NCBI GenBank assembly: GCA_024641255.1 | Contig: JAHEDL010000046.1 | Coordinates: 1-6,153, forward strand | Reading direction: 5' to 3' | Length of the DNA stretch: 6,153 nucleotides | DNA from: Pseudorhodobacter sp. | GTDB lineage: Bacteria; Pseudomonadota; Alphaproteobacteria; Rhodobacterales; Rhodobacteraceae | Shown: positions 1 to 6,099 of the stretch, piece by piece | Numbering within the stretch: position 1 is the first letter of the stretch | How the letters are laid out: each line of letters starts with the position of its first letter | Position numbers and translations under genes: made by a program | The notes under the pieces: generated by a model | Seen by the model: the letters and a program-made list of their open reading frames with translations, nothing else | Told to the model about the DNA's origin: nothing | The model's database searches: none

Positions 1-648
1 GGCCTATCGCAAGCAGGCGTTGACCACCAACACGTCGTCGAGGTTTCGAACGTAGGGTCGGGGATGAGCGTCGCGATTATGGATGCTGCGGGCGATTACG
101 CTGCAACCATTGTTTCGGGTGCCAATCTGCAGATTGAACCAGCGCGTCTTGTGCAGCCAGACCTCTGGCACGACGTTGGCCTGCTTGTTTTGCAAAACGA
201 AATTCCCGAAGCGGTTAACCTTGCAGCGGCGACCGAAGCGCGCCGCCGGGGCATTCCAACCCTGCTAAACGCAGCGCCATTTCGTGAAATCTCGCGTGAA
301 TTCAAGTCTTTGATTGATATCTTGGTGGTGAACTCTGTCGAGGCAGAAATGATGGGCGCCGATCAAGTGTGCTGCCTACACAGTGCCGCCGATGCCGCCA
401 AAAAATTGGCAGCGCAGTTTGAAACGGTGATCGTGACTGCTGGCTCGCAGGGGTTGGCGGCCTGGACGGCAAATGATGACGCGTTTCAACTTCCTGCTGA
501 AAAGGTGAAAGTGGTCAGTTCTCATGGTGCAGGCGACGCCTTTATTGGCGCTCTCGCCGTTGGTCTGTTGCAAAAAATAGCGTTGGAGCCTGCATGTCGC
601 GCTGCCTCGGCTGCGGCGGCGCGACATGTTGCAGGCCAAACTGCCTGA
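1..648 (+). CDS. Ribokinase-like PfkB-family sugar kinase, C-terminal part (5' truncated by the window)
   Basis: Cytoplasmic kinase that would phosphorylate a sugar or nucleoside using ATP; the substrate cannot be read from this fragment. The frame is open from base 1, and the residues before the first ATG (position 64) already align with ribokinase (GVD...SGMSVAIMDAAGDY), so the true start lies upstream and that ATG is internal. About 215 residues are visible of the usual ~300. Family marks in order: the SGAN segment near residue 40; LQNEIP and LLNAAP, as in ribokinases; the VNSVEAE segment, the family's N-x-x-E motif; VTAGSQG; and the PfkB signature GAGDAFIGAL (about residues 176-185), with the catalytic Asp in GAGD. 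Oddities: the residues before GAGD are SSH instead of the usual D-T-T, and the protein stops about 12 residues after its Ala-rich last helix, without the tail that E. coli ribokinase has. It converges on the che operon and is probably unrelated to it. Family assignment is secure; the exact substrate is not. Confidence 0.9.
   Translation, partial: GLSQAGVDHQHVVEVSNVGSGMSVAIMDAAGDYAATIVSGANLQIEPARLVQPDLWHDVGLLVLQNEIPEAVNLAAATEARRRGIPTLLNAAPFREISREFKSLIDILVVNSVEAEMMGADQVCCLHSAADAAKKLAAQFETVIVTAGSQGLAAWTANDDAFQLPAEKVKVVSSHGAGDAFIGALAVGLLQKIALEPACRAASAAAARHVAGQTA
572..636 (-). terminator. Possible terminator hairpin for the che operon, inside the kinase coding tail
   Basis: Bases 588-593 (GCCTGC) pair with 631-636 (GCAGGC), and 594-602 (ATGTCGCGC) pair with 619-627. 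The only interruption is a three-base bulge at 628-630. A further GCC/GGC pairing (604-606 with 615-617) closes an 8-base loop. On the minus strand the stem is followed, after about 10 bases, by a run of six T (577 down to 572). It starts 25 bases past the cheB stop codon, a sensible place to end the operon. The gap between stem and T-run makes it a non-ideal intrinsic terminator. It also lies in Ala-rich coding sequence, so chance pairing is possible. Confidence 0.4.
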
Positions 649-660
649 CACCGGGCAGGC

Positions 661-1755
661 TCAGCAGGCAGATTGACCGAACCGCAACGCGGCCGTAGCA
701 AGACGCGTTAGCGGCAGTTCTTCTTCAACCGCGCCATAGGCTTTGGCGGCTTTTGGCATACCGTAAACGATGCAAGTCGCTTCGTCTTGCCCTAAGGTTC
801 GGGCACCCACGTCGCGCATTTCCTTTAGCCCGCGCGCGCCATCATCACCCATGCCGGTCATGATAATGCCAATCCCATGCTCGCCAACTGTGCGCGCGGC
901 AGAGCGAAAAAGGACATCCACAGAAGGGCGATGGCGCGACACTAACGGGCCGTCGCGCACTTCAACCCCCAATCGAGAGCCTACAGCTTTCAGCATCATG
1001 TGCACGTTTCCGGGCGCAATAAGCGCCTGACCACGTTGCAAAATATCGTTGTTTTTTGCTTCTTTGACCTGAATCGTACAGATGTCATTCAAGGTCTTTG
1101 CAAATCCGCTGGTGAAATCCTTTGGCATGTGCTGCACAACAGCAATCGGCGGGCAATCAACGGGCATGGCTTGCAAGAACACACGCAACGCATCTGTTCC
1201 GCCGGTTGAAGCACCAACGGCGATAACCGTTACCGAAGACTTCGGCGCCGCGCCCGGCTTTGGCGGTCTGACCATCACGTCGGCAGTCAGTTTTGGTTCA
1301 GACTTTGTGAAACTAGCACCTTTCACTTTCGCCTGTGCAGCGCTCCGCAAAGCATTGCAAATCGCTGTTCGCTGCGCGTCAAAAAAGTCCCTTGCAGCCA
1401 TCTGTGGTTTACAGATGACATCGACTGCGCCAGCAAGTCTGGCCTTAACCAAAATTTCAGAATTGGCGCTGGCGTGAGACGAGCAAACGACCACGGGTAA
1501 GGGATGTTGCGCCATCAACTTTCGCAGAAAGGTCAGGCCGTCCATCTTGGGCATTTCCAAGTCCAGAATAATAGCGTCCGGCGTTTCGTGACGAATCTTT
1601 TGCGCAGCAGCATAAGGATCCCCAACGGCGCCCATAACTTCTAAACTCGGATCAGATTCAATAATTTCACGCAAAGCCTGTCGAACAACGGCGCTGTCAT
1701 CAACGATGAGCACGCGGTAGGCCGGTTGTTCAGCGCGGGCGCTCGGGGCTGGCAT
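661..1755 (-). CDS. cheB: CheB, chemotaxis protein-glutamate methylesterase/glutamine deamidase
   Basis: Cytoplasmic adaptation enzyme of 364 residues that removes methyl groups from receptor glutamates and can deamidate receptor glutamines. It is activated by phosphorylation from CheA. The N-terminal receiver domain spans about residues 13-118: acidic pair D19-D20, phospho-acceptor D65 in LDLEMP, and K116 in the CKP motif. A linker of about 55 residues follows. The methylesterase domain spans about 175-360, with the catalytic triad S183 (GASTGG), H209 (VQHMP) and D305 (GMGDDG). All key residues are present and the length is normal. I chose the ATG at 1755 because a near-perfect Shine-Dalgarno (AGGAGGG) precedes it by 8 bases and it lies one base after the cheR stop. 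An in-frame ATG at 1791 would add 12 residues and overlap cheR, but it lies upstream of that site. Last gene of the operon, convergent with the kinase gene 12 bases away. Confidence 0.97.
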   Translation of the reverse strand: MPAPSARAEQPAYRVLIVDDSAVVRQALREIIESDPSLEVMGAVGDPYAAAQKIRHETPDAIILDLEMPKMDGLTFLRKLMAQHPLPVVVCSSHASANSEILVKARLAGAVDVICKPQMAARDFFDAQRTAICNALRSAAQAKVKGASFTKSEPKLTADVMVRPPKPGAAPKSSVTVIAVGASTGGTDALRVFLQAMPVDCPPIAVVQHMPKDFTSGFAKTLNDICTIQVKEAKNNDILQRGQALIAPGNVHMMLKAVGSRLGVEVRDGPLVSRHRPSVDVLFRSAARTVGEHGIGIIMTGMGDDGARGLKEMRDVGARTLGQDEATCIVYGMPKAAKAYGAVEEELPLTRLATAALRFGQSAC

Positions 1756-1756
1756 A

Positions 1757-2602
1757 TTAGCCACCCTCCTTTCGATAGATAGAGGGAGCAACCTGCGTCA
1801 TACCCTTTGGGGTTTCCATAAGGGCTTCGGAATGGCCGGTCATGAGAAACCCACCGAGCCTTAACCGTCGCAAAACTGTGCCAAGTGCCGCGATTTGGTC
1901 CGCAGGTTCAAAATATATCAAAACGTTTCGCAAGAAAATAATATCAGCGTTAAGTTGAAAATCAGGACTTGGGCGAATGAGGTTTAAGCTGGAAAATCTG
2001 GTCTGGCTACGCAGTTCCGGCACAACCCGAAACAAGGCCTGTTCAGCGTTTGCGACACTGCGCCGCGACCGCATCATATAGCGGCGGCGATAATCGTCCG
2101 GCAAACCAGCAAGCTCTGCTTCCGTGAAGGTCGCACTGGCTGCGCGCCGCAGCACACGGCGCGAAATATCAGTGCCCGTTGCCTTCCAAAGCACTCCCCC
2201 CCGCCGCTCTTGCGCAAATTGATCAACGATCATCGCGGCGCTCCACAATTCAGAGCCAAGCGAACAAGCTGCACTCCAAAGCGATAGGGGGTATTCCTTC
2301 CCCGCCCCCGCCGCGAAAAGTTCGGGAAGGCCGTGCGCCCGCATCCATTCGTAATGCGTATTTTCCCGAAAAAAGCTGGTGGTGTGCGTTGCCAGCATTT
2401 CAACCAAATGATTTGCTTCTGCCGTGCCATCCGGCCCAACAAGAATCGACCGATAGCCGTTAAAATCGCGTATCTGCAATTCACGCATCCGACGGCTTAG
2501 GCGCAATTCAAGAAAGCCCATATTATCAGGATTGATCGAAATTCCCGACAGGCGCCGGACCAAAGCCGTAAGAGAAACAGCGTCTGCCGACTTTATTTGC
2601 AT
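1757..2602 (-). CDS. cheR: CheR, SAM-dependent chemotaxis receptor methyltransferase
   Basis: Cytoplasmic enzyme that transfers methyl groups from S-adenosylmethionine to receptor glutamates. An N-terminal helical domain (about residues 5-70, basic around RLSRRMREL) is followed by the conserved THTTSFFRE segment (about 73-81). The methyltransferase fold then carries the SAM loop WSAACSLGSELWS (about 109-121), TDIS with the SAM-contacting Asp near 145, a beta-subdomain segment near 176-203, RNVLIYF (about 225-231) and GHSE (about 256-259). The SAM loop departs from the usual TGEEPYS form. I prefer the ATG at 2602 because it gives 281 residues, close to the 286 of E. coli CheR, and begins just before the conserved domain. 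An in-frame TTG at 2686, six bases after the cheW stop, would add 28 poorly conserved residues and fit the tight operon spacing better. Neither start has a strong Shine-Dalgarno. The gene ends one base before cheB. Confidence 0.93.
   Translation of the reverse strand: MQIKSADAVSLTALVRRLSGISINPDNMGFLELRLSRRMRELQIRDFNGYRSILVGPDGTAEANHLVEMLATHTTSFFRENTHYEWMRAHGLPELFAAGAGKEYPLSLWSAACSLGSELWSAAMIVDQFAQERRGGVLWKATGTDISRRVLRRAASATFTEAELAGLPDDYRRRYMMRSRRSVANAEQALFRVVPELRSQTRFSSLNLIRPSPDFQLNADIIFLRNVLIYFEPADQIAALGTVLRRLRLGGFLMTGHSEALMETPKGMTQVAPSIYRKEGG
1764..1770 (-). promoter_or_regulatory. Strong ribosome binding site of cheB
   Basis: AGGAGGG on the minus strand, inside the last codons of cheR, ends 8 bases before the ATG at 1755. 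It settles the cheB start over the upstream in-frame ATG at 1791 and points to translational coupling of cheR and cheB (stop TAA, one base, ATG). It is the strongest site of its kind I saw in the operon. Confidence 0.8.
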
Positions 2603-2691
2603 CCGTGGCTCTTGACCATATACGAATTGCAATGCCTCTTTTATTTGATTTGCGCTGCCGCTTTTCAATTTTCTACTGCCCGACAATACAC

Positions 2692-3276
2692 TCAGTCAAA
2701 TTCGAACCGGCCAGGTAGGTCGCTGCCAAGCAAGCGCGCCAACGAAAGCAAATAAACCAACTGTCCTTCAATCCGTGTCACCCCATCCAGCGCCGAGGCG
2801 TCCCAAGTACCCGGCACAGCCGGCGCCGTATCAATGTCGCAATCCTGAATTTCGACCACGTTGCGCACACGGTCCGCGACAACCCCAAAAGACCAGGGTT
2901 CGCTCCCGCCAAGATCCAGAACGATAATTCTCTTCGCCGTCTCATCTGACGTACTGTGCATTCGCAAGCGATCTAGCAGATTCATAACCGCTAGCCCTTC
3001 ACCCCGCAGATCGATCATACCTAAAAGATCAAGCGGCGCATTTGGCAAAGGGGATATGGGCTGAATGTCCAAAATCTCGCGAACGTCAGCGACATCAGCG
3101 GCAAAGGTTTGGCTACCCAAGTCGAAAGTGACATAGGTCGACCCCAAGCGCCTTTCGCCGGAGATATTATCGTCTTGATGCGGGTCTACGCCTTGCCCAA
3201 CAGACAGGTCGCCAGACGCCACATCGAACCTAGCCTCCGTCTCAACGGACGGACCAGTAAGCTCATAGTGCTGCAT
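2692..3276 (-). CDS. cheW: CheW-family chemotaxis coupling protein (second of two, divergent)
   Basis: Cytoplasmic adaptor that links receptors to the CheA kinase. The CheW domain runs from about residue 45 to 188 (STYVTFDLGSQTFAADVADV, then the DLRG motif at 89-92 with the Arg at 91, then VADRV and VYLLSLARLL). An acidic, probably unstructured N-terminal extension of about 40 residues precedes it, making the protein 194 residues. The segment after DLRG is GLAVMNLLDRL, where most CheW proteins have VVPVIDLR, so it is more diverged than the CheW encoded upstream of the receptor. I chose the ATG at 3276, which has a weak GGAAAA site upstream. An in-frame TTG at 3336 would overlap the receptor stop and add 20 residues with no visible Shine-Dalgarno. 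It lies between the receptor and cheR genes. Identification as CheW is secure; a specialised role is only inference. Confidence 0.92.
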   Translation of the reverse strand: MQHYELTGPSVETEARFDVASGDLSVGQGVDPHQDDNISGERRLGSTYVTFDLGSQTFAADVADVREILDIQPISPLPNAPLDLLGMIDLRGEGLAVMNLLDRLRMHSTSDETAKRIIVLDLGGSEPWSFGVVADRVRNVVEIQDCDIDTAPAVPGTWDASALDGVTRIEGQLVYLLSLARLLGSDLPGRFEFD

Positions 3277-3332
3277 GGTAATTTTCCAGTCGCATGGGCG
3301 GGAAGCGACGCAAATCGGATCCCGCGCTTTGA

Positions 3333-3347
3333 TCAATAGCGTTCGAA
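3333..3347 (-). other. C-terminal DFERY pentapeptide, likely CheR/CheB tether of the receptor
   Basis: The receptor's last five residues, encoded at 3336-3347 plus the codon before the stop and directly followed by TGA, are D-F-E-R-Y. They fit the pattern of the E. coli tether NWETF: aromatic at positions 2 and 5, Glu at 3. They hang on a flexible linker of about 70 residues after the signalling helices, as expected for a tether. That it binds the CheR and CheB encoded just downstream is inference. Confidence 0.6.
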
Positions 3348-5555
3348 ATCCGCGTCAGACAGCGTATCCATGCTAAGATCCAACATGGTTCCCTTGTTAT
3401 GCCCATTTCGAGCAGCGCTGGCGTATTGCCCGTTGGAAGCCTCACGTCCGGTGCTCATCCGAACCTGAATTGGGGCAGATCGCGTCGCCGTTGGCCGTGC
3501 TTTTACCGCTCCATGCCGCTGCGGCTTTGGTGACGACTCGCGCGATTGTTGGATCGAATAATCATCGTCAAGTTTGAAGAAGCTGATAACGCCATGCAAT
3601 TGCTCAGATTGCGACGCGAGACCCTGCGATACTGACGCAGCCTCTGTCGACGCGGCACTGTTGCGCTGAATAACCACATCCAATTGGCGAATAGCTTGGT
3701 TAATTTGGTCAGCCCCAGTGTTCTGCTCGCGCATTGCGGCCGAAATTTCTTTCACCAAGTCTGCCGTGCGCTGAATATTAGGCACAAGGGTTTCAAGCAT
3801 CTCGCCCGCGTGCTGGCTAACTTCGACAGTCTTTCCAGAAAGTTCGTTGATTTCGCCCGCAGCTTGCTGGCTTCGTTCCGCCAACTTACGAACCTCAGAC
3901 GCTACCACGGCAAAGCCTTTTCCATGCTGCCCTGCCCGTGCAGCTTCGACTGCGGCGTTCAAAGCCAGCAAATCGGTCTGCCGGGCAATTTCTTGAATAA
4001 TCGTGATTTTGTCGGCAATCGTTTTCATGGCGCGCATCGCTTCGGTCACGGCCTTACCGCTGTCGGTGGCCTGGGCTGCCGATTGCGTGGCGATCTTTTC
4101 GGTTTGTGCTGCATTTTCAGCGCTTTGCCGAATGTTAGCCGTCATCTGTTCCATCGCAGAACTTGCCTGCATTGCTGCGGCGGCCTGTTCGGTCGCCCCA
4201 TCGCTAAGTTCATCCGCGGTTAGATTCATGGCATGCGCGCCAGACGCAACCGAATTTGAAGAAACATTCATGTTCGCAACCACATCACGAAGCTTGACCA
4301 ACATTTCTTCCAGCGCAATGCCAAGCGTGTCGGCGTCCGACCGACGTTCGATGTTGACAGTCAGATCGCCTTTGCTGATGCTTTGTGCCACCGAAGTCAT
4401 GCCACGCAAGGCTGTCATCATCTGGTTCAAAGCAGTGATCAGATCGCCAATCTCGTCACGCGATTTCCAATCCGCGTCAACCGACAGATCACCCTGAGCC
4501 ACCTTACGAGCCACTTCGACAGCACTGCCCAGACCTTTACTAACCGAAGCAGAAAGCCATACCGCGCTGATCATCCCGCCAATAATAGCAACAGCGGCTA
4601 TCACAATTAGCATAACGCGCGCATTGTGATAGCTATCAGTAGATGCGAGCATGGCAGCATCCATTGACGCACCGTTTTTTGTGACCAGTTGATCTACCAA
4701 TGCAATCTCGGCAAGAGTCTTCTGGTGCATCTCTCCATTTGCCAAATTCAAAGCGTGATTTTCCGCATTTTGCGCGGCCAGATCGGCACTGCGAGCAATA
4801 GCTTCTAGCAACCGATCAATCACCTGATCCATTTGGGCGCGTTCAGATTCATGTGTGACACCAAAAGCAGCGTCCAATTTGCCGCGCAATTCGGCGATCA
4901 CCGTCAAAGTCGTTTCATAGTCTTTATGTTGTGCAGAAATTTCAGCGTCGGCATCAGCAAGAAGCATTTCGTTCAGCCCATTGATCACGGTCAACAATTC
5001 GGAATCAAGTTCTTGCAGCAAGTTGCGAAGTGCAGGCGTATTCAGTGCTACAGGATCGAGGCTGGCATCAAGCACATTAAATGATTTAACCATTTCTTCA
5101 CGCAAAGGTTCAATTTCTTTTGCCGAAATTTCCTTCGCGCGGGACTTGGAATTCAAACGTGACAGCCGAATTGCCTCTTCACGCAGCGGCAAGATTTCTG
5201 CTCGTAACGCTTCAGCCTGATCCAACAACTGCAAAGCCTCGGCGTCAGAAAGATTCCTAATTTTCTGAATAGTCTCGGTAATAAATATGCGCTTGGCTTC
5301 AATTTCAGTTTCAACTGCGGTCATGTCCGCTGCGTCGCGCGCGGCCACATGCAGCAGAATTAATGAGTCTGCATCCAACATGGCCTGCTTTAAATCACCG
5401 GCCAACAAAACCTGCTGCGCGTTCTTGGTGACAAGCTGGTTCAGGCTTGCGTTGGATGCGGCAAGGCTGGTGATTGCAAAATACACCATGACCGCCAGCA
5501 TCAACAATATAACAGTGAAAGTGCCGGCGAGTTTAGTCTTAATCGTCATACGCAT
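3333..5555 (-). CDS. Methyl-accepting chemotaxis protein, transmembrane receptor with tandem HAMP-like units and DFERY tail
   Basis: Inner-membrane receptor of 740 residues that senses a ligand outside the cytoplasm and controls CheA through CheW. Order: TM1 about 10-32; periplasmic region about 33-312, seemingly all helical, with no Cache or PAS marks recognised; TM2 about 313-337; HAMP about 338-384; a second HAMP-like unit about 385-428; methylation helices (Glu-Gln pairs at 456-457 and 469-470); signalling tip at about 522-556, with [16 protein letters not shown] and [10 protein letters not shown]; return helix to about 660; then a basic, Pro/Ser-rich linker and an acidic end closing in DFERY. 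No cysteine was seen. The start at 5555 follows an AAGGA site by 7 bases and sits two bases after the upstream cheW stop. The helical, ~280-residue sensor region resembles in size the helical-bimodular (HBM) type known from McpS, but that is inference. The ligand is unknown. Confidence 0.96.
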   Translation of the reverse strand: MRMTIKTKLAGTFTVILLMLAVMVYFAITSLAASNASLNQLVTKNAQQVLLAGDLKQAMLDADSLILLHVAARDAADMTAVETEIEAKRIFITETIQKIRNLSDAEALQLLDQAEALRAEILPLREEAIRLSRLNSKSRAKEISAKEIEPLREEMVKSFNVLDASLDPVALNTPALRNLLQELDSELLTVINGLNEMLLADADAEISAQHKDYETTLTVIAELRGKLDAAFGVTHESERAQMDQVIDRLLEAIARSADLAAQNAENHALNLANGEMHQKTLAEIALVDQLVTKNGASMDAAMLASTDSYHNARVMLIVIAAVAIIGGMISAVWLSASVSKGLGSAVEVARKVAQGDLSVDADWKSRDEIGDLITALNQMMTALRGMTSVAQSISKGDLTVNIERRSDADTLGIALEEMLVKLRDVVANMNVSSNSVASGAHAMNLTADELSDGATEQAAAAMQASSAMEQMTANIRQSAENAAQTEKIATQSAAQATDSGKAVTEAMRAMKTIADKITIIQEIARQTDLLALNAAVEAARAGQHGKGFAVVASEVRKLAERSQQAAGEINELSGKTVEVSQHAGEMLETLVPNIQRTADLVKEISAAMREQNTGADQINQAIRQLDVVIQRNSAASTEAASVSQGLASQSEQLHGVISFFKLDDDYSIQQSRESSPKPQRHGAVKARPTATRSAPIQVRMSTGREASNGQYASAARNGHNKGTMLDLSMDTLSDADFERY

Positions 5556-5557
5556 GG

Positions 5558-6085
5558 CTAAGTCCTTGACTCGGAATTGCTCGAACGGCCGCCGTCTGGG
5601 CGGAACAGGGTTTCGGGATTTAAAAGCACGACAATGCTACCGCGATTGCGGGCAACGCCGCGCACATATGCCTCTGGCCAAGGGGCGCCCATATCGGGAA
5701 CTGGCTCGGTATATGATGTTTCAATATCAATGACCTCTTCAACGGCATCTGCAAGAATAGCCAGCCGCGTCAACTTGGCGTCAATTTCAACATCCAGCAC
5801 CACGATGCGCGCGGCCGATCCGGGCAAAGTGGGTGCCATACGAAGCCGCTCCCGCACATCAACCACTGGCACAACGGCGCCGCGTACATTGATCAAGCCA
5901 GAAGCAAAAGCAGGTGCATTCGGTACTTTTGTAACGGGAATTGGGTCCATAATTTCATGAACAAGTCCCACTGCAATGCCGAAGGCCTCGCCCGACAGGC
6001 GCATGATCAGTGCTGTTTCTGTGCCGCTAGTTACAACTTGGGCATTGATTTGACGGTCGGCGGGTATCCGCAACTGTTTTGTCAT
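5558..6085 (-). CDS. cheW: CheW-family chemotaxis coupling protein (first of two, canonical)
   Basis: Cytoplasmic adaptor of 175 residues joining the receptor to CheA. One CheW domain covers about residues 22-162: [21 protein letters not shown], then the NVRG motif at 66-69 with R68 at the position needed for receptor/kinase coupling in E. coli CheW, then [11 protein letters not shown] in near-consensus form, [11 protein letters not shown], and NPETLF near the end. A short polar tail ([11 protein letters not shown]) follows. The ATG at 6085 has an AGGGA site 9 bases upstream, overlapping the stop codon of the preceding gene. The stop is two bases before the receptor start, and the receptor's own AAGGA site lies in the last codons here, so cheW and the receptor gene are probably translationally coupled. 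This copy is closer to consensus than the CheW encoded downstream of the receptor. Confidence 0.95.
   Translation of the reverse strand: MTKQLRIPADRQINAQVVTSGTETALIMRLSGEAFGIAVGLVHEIMDPIPVTKVPNAPAFASGLINVRGAVVPVVDVRERLRMAPTLPGSAARIVVLDVEIDAKLTRLAILADAVEEVIDIETSYTEPVPDMGAPWPEAYVRGVARNRGSIVVLLNPETLFRPDGGRSSNSESRT
5563..5567 (-). promoter_or_regulatory. Ribosome binding site of the receptor gene
   Basis: AAGGA on the minus strand, within the final codons of the upstream cheW, ends 7 bases before the ATG at 5555. It favours that ATG over the second in-frame ATG two codons later, which would leave a 13-base spacer. Confidence 0.65.
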
Positions 6086-6094
6086 TTTTAAGGG

Positions 6095-6099
6095 TCCCT
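6095..6099 (-). promoter_or_regulatory. Ribosome binding site of the first cheW, overlapping the preceding stop codon
   Basis: AGGGA on the minus strand shares bases with the TAG stop (6100-6098) of the upstream gene and ends 9 bases before the ATG at 6085. Sharing bases between stop and ribosome site is typical of coupled genes in one operon. Confidence 0.55.

Noticed and set aside
64..66. ATG at 64 as the start of the kinase gene
   Set aside because: The 21 codons before it already align with ribokinases and the frame stays open to the window edge, so this Met is internal.
524..560. QTD in place of QTN in the receptor tip as a functional oddity (considered for the MCP at about residue 526-528)
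   Set aside because: I recall [10 protein letters not shown] as a common form in alphaproteobacterial receptors, so it is not unusual. The coordinates given here are only a placeholder; the codons lie near 3970-3980 on the minus strand.
1082..1477. Plus-strand open frame of 131 codons inside cheB
   Set aside because: It is fully antisense to a CheB with all catalytic residues intact, and its translation resembles no family I know; it is a codon-bias shadow.
1756..1791. CheB start at 1791, overlapping cheR by 35 bases
   Set aside because: The strong Shine-Dalgarno at 1764-1770 is downstream of it and correctly placed for the ATG at 1755; the 12 extra residues do not look like a CheB N-terminus.
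3277..3336. TTG start at 3336 for the second cheW
   Set aside because: No ribosome site precedes it, it overlaps the receptor stop, and it would only add a non-conserved stretch; the ATG at 3276 is more plausible, though translational restart at TTG cannot be fully excluded.
3684..4497. Overlapping plus-strand open frames of 179 and 164 codons opposite the receptor gene
   Set aside because: They lie antisense to the conserved signalling and HAMP regions; the Cys/Ala/Ser- and Arg/Phe-rich translations are typical reverse-strand artefacts of Ala/Glu/Gln-rich helices.
5287..5960. Plus-strand open frames of 148 and 127 codons across the receptor start and the first cheW
   Set aside because: Both are antisense to well supported genes, and one spans the cheW-receptor junction; no ribosome site or family resemblance was seen.
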